64,000 nucleotides of DNA. Source: Martinezella lusitana. Its GTDB lineage: Bacteria; Pseudomonadota; Alphaproteobacteria; Rhizobiales; Rhizobiaceae. Each line of letters begins with the position of its first letter. The stretch's first letter is position 1. Position numbers and translations under genes: made by a program. Where the stretch lies: positions 61,663 through 125,662 of the forward strand of contig NZ_JACHBG010000016.1 of NCBI RefSeq assembly GCF_014207095.1. Reading direction: 5' to 3'. Shown here in pieces: positions 44,100 through 54,007 of this stretch. The notes below the pieces were generated by a model, which saw only the letters and a program-made list of their open reading frames with translations, ran no database searches and had not been told where the DNA came from.

Positions 44100-44492
44100 G
44101 TGAACAATCGAGCAGACACGCCAGGCATCATTGATGTCGTAGATGCTGGTTACGAAGGGAAAACGAAGTTCATTTGCGTAACCAGAAATGGGATTGTACA
44201 AAAAATCTCCATGGTAATGCTAAGTGACATGCGGCCTGAGCAGGACCATACATCGTACGATAGCGGTTTTCTGGACGGCGAGGATGTGTCGAGGCTATTT
44301 GGCAATTCTTATAATTCAGCCAATTGGACTAAGTTGAGCGAATTATTGATGTCACTATTCAGTTTGATATTTACGAATAACGTATCGCCACCGATAAGTC
44401 GGATCGATGTGGATGATGCGCTTAAAACATGCTCAACGAGGACTGATTTTTTGGAGTACCTCACCTTTGAAATAGCAGCACGCAATCATTGA
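44100..44492 (+). CDS. Putative immunity protein 4
   Basis: A 130-residue cytoplasmic protein (TPGIIDVVDAGYEGKTKFIC, later LSELLMSLFSLIFTNNVSPP and ALKTCSTRTDFLEYLTFEIA). AAGGAG lies 6-7 bases before the GTG at 44100. Family not recognised. It directly follows the papain-like tip, in toxin-immunity order, and is cut off from what lay beyond by the IS6 fragment starting near 44513. Confidence 0.5.
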   Translation: MNNRADTPGIIDVVDAGYEGKTKFICVTRNGIVQKISMVMLSDMRPEQDHTSYDSGFLDGEDVSRLFGNSYNSANWTKLSELLMSLFSLIFTNNVSPPISRIDVDDALKTCSTRTDFLEYLTFEIAARNH

Positions 44493-44512
44493 TAGCGATC
44501 TCAATCCTGCCA

Positions 44513-45027
44513 TATCCGGATGCCGACCCACAATGCGAAAGCGGCTAAGCGCTTTCTCGGCAAGGCTTTGAACGGCCTGAAAGACTGGGAAAAACCGACT
44601 GTGGCCAACACAGACAAAGCGCCAACCTATGGGATTGCCATCGCGCAATTGAAGGCAGAAGGAAAATGCCCGGATGACCTTGCGCATCGACAGGTCAAAT
44701 TTCTGAACGATGTCGTCGACGCCGACCACGGCAAGCTGAAACAACTGATCAAGCCGGTGAGAGGGTTCAAGACGTTGAAAGCGGCCTATGCGACAATCAA
44801 AGGATTCGAGGCCATGCGGGCTCTTCGTAAGGGCCAAGCCGCGATTTTCAATCTAACCGGCGACATTCGTGGCGAAGTCCGTATCGTCGAACGGGCCTTC
44901 GGCATCGGACCGAGGGCGCTGACGGAAGCGGTAGCTCTACTCACCCGGAATATCGAAGGGCAGGCCCCGTAGCGACCGCAGGTGGGCGGGGCAATTCCCT
45001 TCAATATGGAATTTTCGCAACAGAGCC
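44513..45027 (+). mobile_element. IS6-family element remnant (right copy)
   Basis: The plus-strand frame 44520-44972 gives the C-terminal half of an IS6 transposase: NAKAAKRFLGKALNGLKDWE, ADHGKLKQLIKPVRGFKTLK and ERAFGIGPRALTEAVALL. The element ends at 45027 with GCAACAGAGCC, the inverse of the GGCTCTGTTGC at 23164. The N-terminal half and inner end are missing at about 44513. Sequence is closely similar to the left copy, but inverted, so both intact termini face outward around the 23.2-45.0 kb block. Confidence 0.85.
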
Positions 45028-45497
45028 CGCGCTGAACCCTTAAGCGAAACTCATCAATAACCTCGGTTGAGCGCATTCAATCTCACTTCTAAGTCACTGA
45101 ACTTCGGCAGAAGGTCTCGACATCAAATGAGGGCCGCGAGTTCTAATCCCTTCGAGAGCAGAAAAGATGCCAGCGAACTTGACGCCGCCGCGCTGATCGC
45201 GGAATGCCCTCTTCCGAGGGGATACGTCTTTGTCATCAGCCGAGCGAATCGTTCTAGCCAGCCCGAGGATTACAGGCCCTCGCCAGCGTCTCGAACATCC
45301 TATTCCAATCGCATGTCAAAAATGGATGTTGGCCCTTTGGCAGAACGTTCCTAACGTTATCGACAACAGTAATGTGAGAGCGATTGGTTTCGAGCGATGC
45401 CTCGGCCGAACGATCTTGGCATCGCGAACGAGTGGACGATGAAAGGGAGTGGCTTGCGGCTTTGGTTGCCGGCCTCCTCCTCCTGAAGGTGATGGCA
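45028..45497. other. Upstream region of the giant exoprotein gene
   Basis: About 470 bp with no gene of its own. It must carry the promoter of the gene at 45498. No operator was recognised. A longer in-frame start at 45384 exists but its product segment is not signal-like. Confidence 0.4.
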
Positions 45498-48400
45498 ATG
45501 ACCAGACAGACGACCCGCATGACGCTGTCCCATAAGACCCGTCTTGTTGCGCTGCTTGCCTCGACGGCACTGGTGCATTCGACGGCAGTGCTGGCGCAGT
45601 CACTGCCGACAGGCGGTCAGGTGGCAGCCGGCAGTGCGACGATCGGGTCGCCATCGGCAGGGGCTCTGACGATCAACCAGACGAGCGGCAGCGCCGTCGT
45701 CAACTGGCAGAGTTTTGATGTCGGCAAGGGCAACCGCGTCACCTTCGTCCAGCCCGATGCCAATGCAGCCATCCTCAATCGCGTCACCGGTCAGACGACG
45801 TCGACCATATCAGGTCAGATCAATGCCAATGGCCAGGTCTATCTGATCAATCCGAACGGCATTGCCATTACCAATTCAGGCACGGTCAAGGCCGGCGCCT
45901 TCGTCGCCTCGACGCTCGGCATCTCCGATGACGACTTCATGGGCGGCAAGCGGACGTTTACCGGCAATGGCGCCTCGGCGCCGGTGACGAATGCCGGTGC
46001 GATCACGATTAACCGCGGCGGCTATATGGCGCTGATCGGCGGCGCGGTCGCCAATTCCGGTGTCATCACCGTGCCGATGGGCAAGGCAGCCTTGGGATCC
46101 GGCGAGCAGGCAACGCTTGATCTGTCCGGCGACGGCTTTCTGCAGGTGGCAGTGCCGACCAAGGCTAAAGGCAGTGGGGCGCTGGTCGACAATAGCGGTA
46201 GGATCTCGGCGAGGGGCGGGACGGTGCAGCTCACCGCAGCAGCGGCCAAGGACATGGCGCGGCAGGCGGTCAACATGTCGGGGACCATCGAGGCGAAAGG
46301 TGTCTCGGGCAGAAGCGGCGACATCGTGCTGTCGGGCGGCGATGGCGAAGTTGCCGTCACCGGCAAGATCGATGCCAGCAGCAAGCATGGCACCGGCGGC
46401 AAGGTTGAGGTGACCGGCCGCAAGATCACGCTTGCCAATGCGAAGATCAATGCCTCGGGCAAGACCGGCGGCGGCACGGTCAATATCGGCGGCAACCGCC
46501 AGGGCAAGGGAGCACTGCAGCATGCCGGGACGCTCACTGTCGATGCCAACACCGTCATCAATGCCGATGCGGTCACGACGGGTCATGGCGGCAATGTCGT
46601 ACTGTGGTCCGACGATCTGACGCGCTTTGCCGGGACGATCACGGCGAAGGGCGGCGCGGTCTCCGGCAATGGCGGCGAGGTGGAGGTCTCCGGCAAGGCG
46701 AAGCTGTCCTATACCGGCCTCACCGACCTGACCGCGGCGCATGGTTCCGTCGGCAATCTGCTGCTTGATCCCTACAATGTGACGATATCGACGGCGACGG
46801 ACAGCAACTCGTCGGGCTTCACGGCGTCAGGCAATGACAGCATCATCAACGTCAACACGCTGACCAATGCGCTCGCAAGCGCCAATGTCACCGTGACGAC
46901 GGGCGGCCTCGGCAGTGCCGGATCGCAGGCCGGCACCATCACCGTTGCCGCGCCAGTCGCCTGGAATGCACCAACGACGCTGACGCTCAATGCCGCTTCG
47001 GACATCAATATCAATGCGGCGATCAATGTGACGACGGGCGGGCTGACGCTCGCATCCGGTGGTGTGATTTCCGCGCCGGCGGCAGTCAATGTCAACACAT
47101 TCGTGCTGGCTTCGGGCAGTTGGCTGCAGAACAGCGCTGCACTGCCCGCCTTTTTGGCCAGGGACTTCCGCATCACCGGCGGTGCGTCCTTCCTGCGTGT
47201 CACCGGCGGTGACGGCACCAGCGCTACGCCTTACACACTCGCGGATGCCTATGGCCTGCAGGGTATCGGTTCGTCGAGTACCTCTCTCAACGCCTCTTGG
47301 CGGCTTGCCAACAACATAGACGCCTCCGTAACCACTCACTGGAATACCGGTGCAGGGTTCGTGCCGATCGGCGTCGATCGCGCTGGCAACGTGTTGAACA
47401 ATTCCAATGGTTTTAACGGTAACTTCGACGGACAAAATCACACGATTTACAATCTATACGCAAGCGGCGTTAATTCTGCCGGCCTATTCGGCTATGCGGG
47501 CGCGGGTTCGCAGATAGCGCGCGTCGGTTTGGTCGGCGGGTCGGTTTACGGTCATAGCAATGTCGGCGGTCTGGTCGGCTACAGCGCAGGTTCGGTCACA
47601 TCGTCCTTTGCCACCAACGCGGTCAACGGCGGCAGCGACAATGTTGGCGGTCTGGTTGGCTACAACCTGGGCTCGGTCTGGACATCCTATGCGACCGGCG
47701 CGGTCGTCGGCAATTTCTATGTCGGTGGACTGGTCGGCTGGAGCGTGGGTTCAGTCACGCAGGCCTACGCGACCGGCGCGGTCACCGGCTACAAATATGT
47801 CGGTGATCTGGTTGGTGTCAATGGCGGCACCATTGCATACACCTTTACCTCAGGCCTGCGCCCCGGGTACGGTTTGGTCGGCTTGAATTTACGTACCGTC
47901 AGCAACAGTTTCTGGGACACGGACACCGGCGACCAATACTCGGGCACCGGCTACAGCGGTCAAGGCACATTCTCCGCCAGCGGCCTTGGACGCCTTGCCA
48001 TGCAAGACCCGCTCACTTTCATCAACGCGGGCTGGGATTTTACGTCCGTCTGGGGCAAATCCACCAGCGGCGCGAACAATGGCTATATGATGCTGCGTTC
48101 GCTCAGCAGCGGGCTCTATGACGACTATGTCAAGATCGGAAGTGCCTCCCGCACCTATGGAGACAGCAATTCAACGATCACCGGTGCGACGCTTTCGGGC
48201 GTCGGCGCAGGCAATGTCACATTCAACTGGGGTAGCGCGATTAAGGCCACGACCAATGCCGGAACCTATAATTACGCTGATGCCGGAGTCATCTCGTTAA
48301 GCGAGACCGGCTCCCGCACGGCCTATGTCGATTACAGTCAGAACTTGACCATAGGAAGACGCCCACTGACGGTGACGGCGGAGGCGCAGACGAAAACCTA

Positions 48401-51400
48401 TGGTGATGCCGATCCAGCGCTGACATATACAACTACAGGCACGGTCAACAACGACACGCTTTCGGGCTCGCTTGCGACAACCACCGGGCAGTATTCCGAT
48501 GTGGGTCGCTATGCGATCACGCAAGGCTCCCTCGACAATGCCAACTACGCCATAAACTATGTAGGCGCTGACCTGACGATCAATCAGCGTGCGCTTACCG
48601 TGACGGCGAATGCCGGCCAGAGCTTCACCTATGGCGACACGCCTTCGCCCGCCTATAGCGTGACGAGTGGTTCGTTGCTGAACGGAGATGTCTTGTCCGG
48701 CAGTCTTGGGGGTCTCACCAGTACGAGCGGCGTCGGCACTTACACCCTCACACGGGGGACGCTCGACAATACCAACTATGCCATCACCTTTGTCGGCAAC
48801 ACCGCGACTGTGGCACCCCGTGCGATTACGGTGACGGCGGATGCGCAGTCGAAGACCTATGGCGACATCAATCCGGCGCTGACCTATACGACCAACGGCC
48901 TCGTCAATGGCGACACGCTTTCCGGGTTGCTTTCAACCGCCGCCGGGCAATATTCGAATGTCGGCGGCTACGCGATCACACAGGGCGCGCTTGCGGCATC
49001 GAACAATTACGTGCTGACCTATATCGGCGCGAACCTGGCAGTCACGCAGCGCCCCCTCACGGTGACTGCCGACGCTCTGTCGAAGACCTATGGCGACATC
49101 AATCCGGCGCTAACCTATACGACCAACGGCCTCGTCAACGGCGATACGGTTTCCGGTTCCCTTGCGACCGTGGCAGCACAATATTCGAATGTCGGCAGCT
49201 ACGCGATCACGCAAGGCTCGCTCACGGCTTCCGGCAACTACGCCCTCACCTATATCGGGGCGGATCTCACTGTGAACCGGCGAGCCTTGACGGTGGCAGC
49301 GGATGCGTTGTCGAGAACTTACGGCGATGCTAATCCGACACTGACCTACACGGTCGGTGGCGCGGGGCTCGTCAATGGCGACAGTCTTTCCGGGGCGCTC
49401 TCGACTTCGGCGATGCAGTATTCGAATGTGGGTACCTACGGCATCACGATCGGAAGCCTCGGCAATTCCAACTATTCGATCAGCTTCACCGGCGCAGACC
49501 TGGAGATCAATAGGCGTGCGCTGACGGTGACGGCGGATGCGCTGTCAAAAACCTATGGCGATGCCAATCCGGCGCTGACCTACACGGTGGGCGGCGCAGG
49601 GCTCGTCAATGGCGATACGCTTTCCGGTTCGCTCTCGACTTCGGCGATGCAGTATTCGAACGTGGGTACCTATGGCATCACGATCGGCAGCCTCGGCAAT
49701 TCCAACTATTCGATCAGCTACACAGCCGCAGACCTGGCGATCAATAAGCGCGCTCTGACGGTAACGGCGGACGCACAGTCGAAGGCCTATGGCGATACAA
49801 ACCCGACACTGACCTACACGGTGGGTGGCGCAGGGCTCGTCAATGGCGACACGCTTTCCGGATCGCTGGTGACTACGGCAGGGCAATATTCGAATGTGGG
49901 CACTTATGGCATCATCATCGGTAGCCTCGGCAATTCCAACTACTCGGTCAGCTACGCCGGCGCGGACCTGACGATCAACCCGCGGGTGCTGACGGTGACG
50001 GCGGATGCGCTGTCGAAGGCCTATGGCGATGCAAACCCGACGTTGACCTACACCGTCGGTGGCGCAGGACTCGTCAATGGTGACACGCTTTCCGGATCGC
50101 TGGTGACTACGACAGGGCAATATTCGAATGTGGGCACCTATGGCATCACGATCGGCAGCCTCGGCAATTCCAACTACTCGGTCAGCTACGCCGGCGCAGA
50201 CCTGACGATCAACCCGCGGGCACTGACGGTAACGGCAGACGCACAGTCGAAGGCCTATGGTGATACAAACCCGACGCTGACCTACACGGTCGGTGGCGCA
50301 GGGCTCGTCAATGGCGACACGCTTTCCGGATCGCTGGTGACTACGGCAGGGCAATATTCGAGCGTGGGCACCTATGCGATCTTGCAAGGGTCGCTGGGCA
50401 ACGCAAATTACGCGATCACCTATAGCGGGGCAGCCCTGACAATCAACAAGCGCGCGATCACGGTTGCGACCGACAACCAGAGCCGCATCTATGGCAATGC
50501 CAATCCGGCTCTGACCTATGCGATCGGCGGGGCAGGCCTCGTCAACAGTGATACGCTGTCGGGTCTGTTGGCGACATCGGCTACCGGCTCCTCGAATGTC
50601 GGCACCTATGGTATCACGCAGGGCACGCTTACTGCCTCCGGCAACTACGATCTGAGCTTCATCGGTGGAGACCTGACGGTCAGCAAACGCGCGATCACGG
50701 TTGCGGTCAACAGTCAGACCCGCATCTACGGCGATGCCAATCCGGCGCTTTCCTACACGATCGGCGGTGCAGGGCTTGTCAATGGTGATGGTTTGACAGG
50801 CGGACTGGCAACCTCCGCGACGGCGGCCTCCGGTGTCGGCAGCTACGGCATCGGTCAGGGCTCGCTTGCCGCGTCAGGCAATTACGACCTGACCTTCCTC
50901 GGCGGCACATTGTCGGTCACGCCGCGGGCGATCGCCGTCACAGCCAATGGCGCAACCCGAACCTATGGCGACCAAAACCCGGTCTTCGGCTATGCCGCCG
51001 CCGGCCTCGTCAATGGCGACACGCTGACAGGGGCGCTCGCCGCGTCGGCCAGCCAGTTCTCCGGTATCGGCTCCTACGCCATCGGCCTCGGCACGCTCGG
51101 CAACGCCAACTACGCAATTACCTATACCGGTGCCAGACTGACGATTACGCCGCGCCTGATCAGCGTCATTGCCAACAATGCCAGCCGTGCTGCGGGTGCT
51201 GCCAATCCGTACTTCACCTATACGGTCGCAGGCGGTGGCCTCGTCAACGGAGATCGGCTTTTCGGTCAACTGGCCAGCGCCGCCGATCGCTTCTCCACCC
51301 CCGGCAGCTATGCGATTGAACAGGGAAGCCTTGCAGCCTTGGCCAATTACAATCTCAGCTTCGTCAAGGGCATTCTGACGGTCACGGCCCCACCCTCAAG

Positions 51401-51608
51401 CCCGAGCACGGATCTGGCCAGCGCGATCGTGCCGCGCTCCTATGCGCCCGACACGGCAACGCCGCTACCGCCGCTGCCGGCCGAGGATCACGGCCGCTTC
51501 TCCTACACCGAAGCGGGGCGCGGTCTGTTCCTGACGGATCCTCGCTTTGCCGGCACCGTTGTCTGTCTCGGAGATGGCACAGGCTGCCTGGTGCAGGCCA
51601 CGCCGTAA
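45498..51608 (+). CDS. Giant MBG/GLUG-repeat exoprotein with TPS-like head
   Basis: About 2,036 residues. After a signal region (LVALLASTALVHSTAVLA Q) comes a haemagglutination-activity (TPS) domain: LPTGGQVAAGSATIGSPSAG, then NGQVYLINPNGIAITNSGTV. The middle is a beta-helix, then GLUG repeats (VGGLVGYSAGSVTSSFAT and three more). From about 48,355 follow thirteen MBG repeats (RALTVTADALSKTYGDANPA...). The end, GRGLFLTDPRFAGTVVCLGD, is short and has no toxin domain. It is likely a secreted adhesin. The ATG at 45498 has GAAGG 8 bases upstream. No TpsB-type transporter lies in the window. Confidence 0.9.
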   Translation: MTRQTTRMTLSHKTRLVALLASTALVHSTAVLAQSLPTGGQVAAGSATIGSPSAGALTINQTSGSAVVNWQSFDVGKGNRVTFVQPDANAAILNRVTGQTTSTISGQINANGQVYLINPNGIAITNSGTVKAGAFVASTLGISDDDFMGGKRTFTGNGASAPVTNAGAITINRGGYMALIGGAVANSGVITVPMGKAALGSGEQATLDLSGDGFLQVAVPTKAKGSGALVDNSGRISARGGTVQLTAAAAKDMARQAVNMSGTIEAKGVSGRSGDIVLSGGDGEVAVTGKIDASSKHGTGGKVEVTGRKITLANAKINASGKTGGGTVNIGGNRQGKGALQHAGTLTVDANTVINADAVTTGHGGNVVLWSDDLTRFAGTITAKGGAVSGNGGEVEVSGKAKLSYTGLTDLTAAHGSVGNLLLDPYNVTISTATDSNSSGFTASGNDSIINVNTLTNALASANVTVTTGGLGSAGSQAGTITVAAPVAWNAPTTLTLNAASDININAAINVTTGGLTLASGGVISAPAAVNVNTFVLASGSWLQNSAALPAFLARDFRITGGASFLRVTGGDGTSATPYTLADAYGLQGIGSSSTSLNASWRLANNIDASVTTHWNTGAGFVPIGVDRAGNVLNNSNGFNGNFDGQNHTIYNLYASGVNSAGLFGYAGAGSQIARVGLVGGSVYGHSNVGGLVGYSAGSVTSSFATNAVNGGSDNVGGLVGYNLGSVWTSYATGAVVGNFYVGGLVGWSVGSVTQAYATGAVTGYKYVGDLVGVNGGTIAYTFTSGLRPGYGLVGLNLRTVSNSFWDTDTGDQYSGTGYSGQGTFSASGLGRLAMQDPLTFINAGWDFTSVWGKSTSGANNGYMMLRSLSSGLYDDYVKIGSASRTYGDSNSTITGATLSGVGAGNVTFNWGSAIKATTNAGTYNYADAGVISLSETGSRTAYVDYSQNLTIGRRPLTVTAEAQTKTYGDADPALTYTTTGTVNNDTLSGSLATTTGQYSDVGRYAITQGSLDNANYAINYVGADLTINQRALTVTANAGQSFTYGDTPSPAYSVTSGSLLNGDVLSGSLGGLTSTSGVGTYTLTRGTLDNTNYAITFVGNTATVAPRAITVTADAQSKTYGDINPALTYTTNGLVNGDTLSGLLSTAAGQYSNVGGYAITQGALAASNNYVLTYIGANLAVTQRPLTVTADALSKTYGDINPALTYTTNGLVNGDTVSGSLATVAAQYSNVGSYAITQGSLTASGNYALTYIGADLTVNRRALTVAADALSRTYGDANPTLTYTVGGAGLVNGDSLSGALSTSAMQYSNVGTYGITIGSLGNSNYSISFTGADLEINRRALTVTADALSKTYGDANPALTYTVGGAGLVNGDTLSGSLSTSAMQYSNVGTYGITIGSLGNSNYSISYTAADLAINKRALTVTADAQSKAYGDTNPTLTYTVGGAGLVNGDTLSGSLVTTAGQYSNVGTYGIIIGSLGNSNYSVSYAGADLTINPRVLTVTADALSKAYGDANPTLTYTVGGAGLVNGDTLSGSLVTTTGQYSNVGTYGITIGSLGNSNYSVSYAGADLTINPRALTVTADAQSKAYGDTNPTLTYTVGGAGLVNGDTLSGSLVTTAGQYSSVGTYAILQGSLGNANYAITYSGAALTINKRAITVATDNQSRIYGNANPALTYAIGGAGLVNSDTLSGLLATSATGSSNVGTYGITQGTLTASGNYDLSFIGGDLTVSKRAITVAVNSQTRIYGDANPALSYTIGGAGLVNGDGLTGGLATSATAASGVGSYGIGQGSLAASGNYDLTFLGGTLSVTPRAIAVTANGATRTYGDQNPVFGYAAAGLVNGDTLTGALAASASQFSGIGSYAIGLGTLGNANYAITYTGARLTITPRLISVIANNASRAAGAANPYFTYTVAGGGLVNGDRLFGQLASAADRFSTPGSYAIEQGSLAALANYNLSFVKGILTVTAPPSSPSTDLASAIVPRSYAPDTATPLPPLPAEDHGRFSYTEAGRGLFLTDPRFAGTVVCLGDGTGCLVQATP
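48355..51390 (+). repeat. Tandem MBG-repeat array
   Basis: Thirteen in-frame repeats of about 75-80 codons, each opening R-A/P-L/I-T-V-T-A and containing TYGDxNPxLTYT, GLVNGDTLSG and a closing YxGADLTIN. The units beginning at 49,280, 49,514, 49,748, 49,982, 50,216 and 50,450 are spaced exactly 234 bp; 49,748-50,450 is nearly identical at the DNA level, showing recent duplication or conversion. The outer repeats are more diverged. Confidence 0.88.
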
Positions 51609-52072
51609 GTACACTGCGGCAAATGGAGAGGCAGGCGATCGCAGGGATGTTCGCGACGACAACGCCCTAAAGATTAGCGTGAAGCAAACCGCTGAGACGA
51701 CTACGGTCGATCGTCAAATCCGTTCGCCAACGCGCAGGGCGCGGCGGTCAACGATCGATCTGTCGGAAGCCGCTAGCATAAGCGCCTCAGCTCGTACCGC
51801 ACCCACCCACGATGATCCTGACGCCTGGGTTTAGCGCTCGAATAGAGTCATCAGGGACCCCGCAGAGCCGACCGAAGGGCGTCACGGGCGCATCGCTCGC
51901 TTTAAGTCTTATGTCTTTTCTGCTGATGAATTCGCACAGGTAACTTAGCCGAAAAAACTAGTAATAGCGGAAAGTGTCAAGTTTAATTTAGATTTCAACA
52001 GGGTATATTTTGGTGTTTATCCGGGCGATATGACAGTGGGGCCTCAATATCGTCAAAGGGGAGGATCTCTTT
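51609..52072. other. Intergenic, no gene seen
   Basis: About 460 bp. No motif-bearing frame. The right part (51950-52030) is AT-rich and probably carries the promoter for the gene at 52073. Confidence 0.4.
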
Positions 52073-52630
52073 ATGAGGGACGTTTCAAATCGCGCGCGGA
52101 TAAATTTGAACATTCTTAGGCTTATTGCATGGACGCTCCCGGCGATTGCCTTCCATGCTTCGCCGATTTACTCGACTGAACAAAGAGTTGAAGTTGCTCA
52201 ATTGGCCCGGCCTATCGTTTTTATCGATCCAGATTCCTTTCCCAAAGATCCCTCGAAGGCAATGGCGTCCGAATTCCCCAAGACTTCTCACCGCAAGAGT
52301 TACTTCACCGTTGAGTGTCAGGAGAAACTTGTGATGATTGAGGGAAGGCGGGGACCGAAACGTACACTTTTACGTACTAGAGAATATACAATCGATACTG
52401 CGCAACGCCTTTGGAGAGAACCGGGCGGGGATCTCCAAAAATTGAGAACCAAAGGTGGCGACCTAATTCTTGTGAATCGTCAGCCGGTGCGTGAGAGCAG
52501 CTACTTTGAATCATTCAATCGGTCGACGGGAAAATACGCGCTGTATTCGGACCATCTGAACGTGATTACAGTCGGCCGCGGGACATGTCGTCACGTCGAT
52601 TTGATACCCTTTCCGTTTGACAGATCTTGA
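52073..52630 (+). CDS. Putative secreted or anchored protein, unknown
   Basis: A 185-residue protein with an N-terminal hydrophobic segment after a basic head (INLNILRLIAWTLPAIAFHA), probably a signal peptide or anchor. The rest is basic and beta-prone, with KSYFTVECQEKLVMIEGRRG and a second Cys in GRGTCRHVDLIPF. No family is recognised. GGGGAGGA lies about 8 bases before the ATG at 52073, supporting the start. AT-richer than the neighbouring operons. Confidence 0.6.
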   Translation: MRDVSNRARINLNILRLIAWTLPAIAFHASPIYSTEQRVEVAQLARPIVFIDPDSFPKDPSKAMASEFPKTSHRKSYFTVECQEKLVMIEGRRGPKRTLLRTREYTIDTAQRLWREPGGDLQKLRTKGGDLILVNRQPVRESSYFESFNRSTGKYALYSDHLNVITVGRGTCRHVDLIPFPFDRS

Positions 52631-52999
52631 GCTGCGTCCGCAAGAGAGTCTTCGTGTTTCGAGACCATCCTCTCGCAGCGTCGTTGGCGCCGGCTCTTTG
52701 GCCAGGTGGCCAAAATGGAACCACGGTGACAATCACGTGCAAATTTGGGATCCGTTCTCAGTTGACCGGCATTTCTCGCTGACGCGCCTGGGTAGAGCGC
52801 GCTACACGTCAATACAGAGATTTTCAACGACTTCGCTTTGCGCGCGTTGAGCCGCCTCGAGGGTTATCCGTTCCTGCAATTTCGGGGAATACCTGGGGAA
52901 ACGAGGTTATCGTCGAAAATCAGCCCGACCAGCCTTTGTTCGGCGGCGCTTGCGCTCGCGACATGCCGCTGACGCCGGAGAAAGTGAGGGCGGCGATTA
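52631..52999. other. Gene-poor stretch with a coding remnant
   Basis: About 370 bp. A plus-strand frame ending at 53008-53010 reads GNTWGNEVIVENQPDQPLFG, then ACARDMPLTPEKVRAAIITQ, protein-like but without start or known family; it overlaps the end of the LysR gene on the other strand. No intact gene is called. Confidence 0.3.
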
Positions 53000-53905
53000 T
53001 CACTCAATAGAACTGGAATTGCGAAGGCCGGCGGCAACGAGCGCCGTCCGCAATGCGGAGATGAAGACGCGAACTTTCGGCAGGACAAGCCTCGAGGTCG
53101 GATAGACAGCCCAGATATTGATGGTGTCGGGCCGCGCTCCTTGAAGGTCGATGGCTACAAGGCGGCCGGCCTTGATGTCGTCGCTGGCATACCAGGTCGA
53201 AAGCAGAGCAAGGCCGCCGCCGGCAAGACATGCGGTTTGGCACCCGGCAATACTGTTGGAGGAGAAGCGGCCGCCCAATCTTGCATGCTTTTCCCCATCG
53301 GCCGTCTGGAAGGTCCAATGTGTTGCACTGCCGAGGGCGAGGCAGTCGTGGTCGACCAGTTCGTCCAGGCTTGCCGGCTTACCGCGGCGTGCAAGGTATT
53401 CGGGGCTCGCCACGATGAGGCGCGGATTGTCCGCCAGTTTTTGCGCGATGAGACTGCTGTCACGCAGTCTGGCGATCCGGATGGCAAGGTCTGTTCCGGT
53501 TGCGACCAGATCGGGCAGGCTGTCGGTCATGTCGACCGATATCCGCAGTTCGGGATTTTCGTTGAGCAGCCTCGGCACCATCGGCATGACGAACTTGATC
53601 CCGAAGGATATCGGCACGGAGACGCGCAGCAATCCGGCCGCGCCGGCGACACCTAAATGCAGGAGCGCCAAAGCGGCGTTTTCATTTTCGACGACGGCTT
53701 GCGCGAAGGGGAGAAAGCTCTCGCCTTCCGGCGTCAAGGAGAGCGAACGTGTCGTTCGATGGAGAAGTCGCACGCCAAGCGATGCTTCAAGTGATGCCAG
53801 TCGCCGGCTCGTGACCATGGCAGGAAGCCCGAGACGCCTTGCCGCTTCCGCGAGGCTGCCGGCGGAGACGGCAGTGGTGAAAACCAGGACGTCACTCGTA
53901 TCCAT
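53000..53905 (-). CDS. LysR-family regulator
   Basis: A 301-residue LysR regulator. HTH: LVFTTAVSAGSLAEAARRLG then LPAMVTSRRLASLEASLGVR; LLHRTTRSLSLTPEGESFL follows. The effector domain has LVATGTDLAIRIARLRDS and VASPEYLARRGKP, of the CrgA type. It is divergent from the MFS and FAD monooxygenase genes (102-bp gap), which it probably controls. The frame is complete, with ATG at 53905. Confidence 0.9.
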   Translation of the reverse strand: MDTSDVLVFTTAVSAGSLAEAARRLGLPAMVTSRRLASLEASLGVRLLHRTTRSLSLTPEGESFLPFAQAVVENENAALALLHLGVAGAAGLLRVSVPISFGIKFVMPMVPRLLNENPELRISVDMTDSLPDLVATGTDLAIRIARLRDSSLIAQKLADNPRLIVASPEYLARRGKPASLDELVDHDCLALGSATHWTFQTADGEKHARLGGRFSSNSIAGCQTACLAGGGLALLSTWYASDDIKAGRLVAIDLQGARPDTINIWAVYPTSRLVLPKVRVFISALRTALVAAGLRNSSSIE

Positions 53906-53906
53906 T

Positions 53907-53923
53907 ATATCGAAAACCGTTAT
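53907..53923. promoter_or_regulatory. Possible LysR operator
   Basis: ATATCG-N5-CGTTAT is an imperfect inverted repeat just outside the LysR start codon, in the gap shared with the divergent MFS gene. It is weak evidence on its own. Confidence 0.3.
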
Positions 53924-54007
53924 ACAGGACGATCATCTAAGATCACTAAAACGTTCCGCGATAAAAAGCTAGTTGATTAGGCACAGATTCATAAGAAACG
54001 AAGGATC

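Noticed and set aside
45876..46742. Long open frames opposite the giant exoprotein gene (also 49545-50387 and 50874-51269)
   Set aside because: They are antisense shadows of the repetitive GC-rich coding sequence and have no starts or domains.
48355..51390. Possible CRISPR or DNA satellite because of regular repeats
   Set aside because: The 234-bp units stay in one reading frame and encode MBG protein domains; no short repeats with unique spacers occur.
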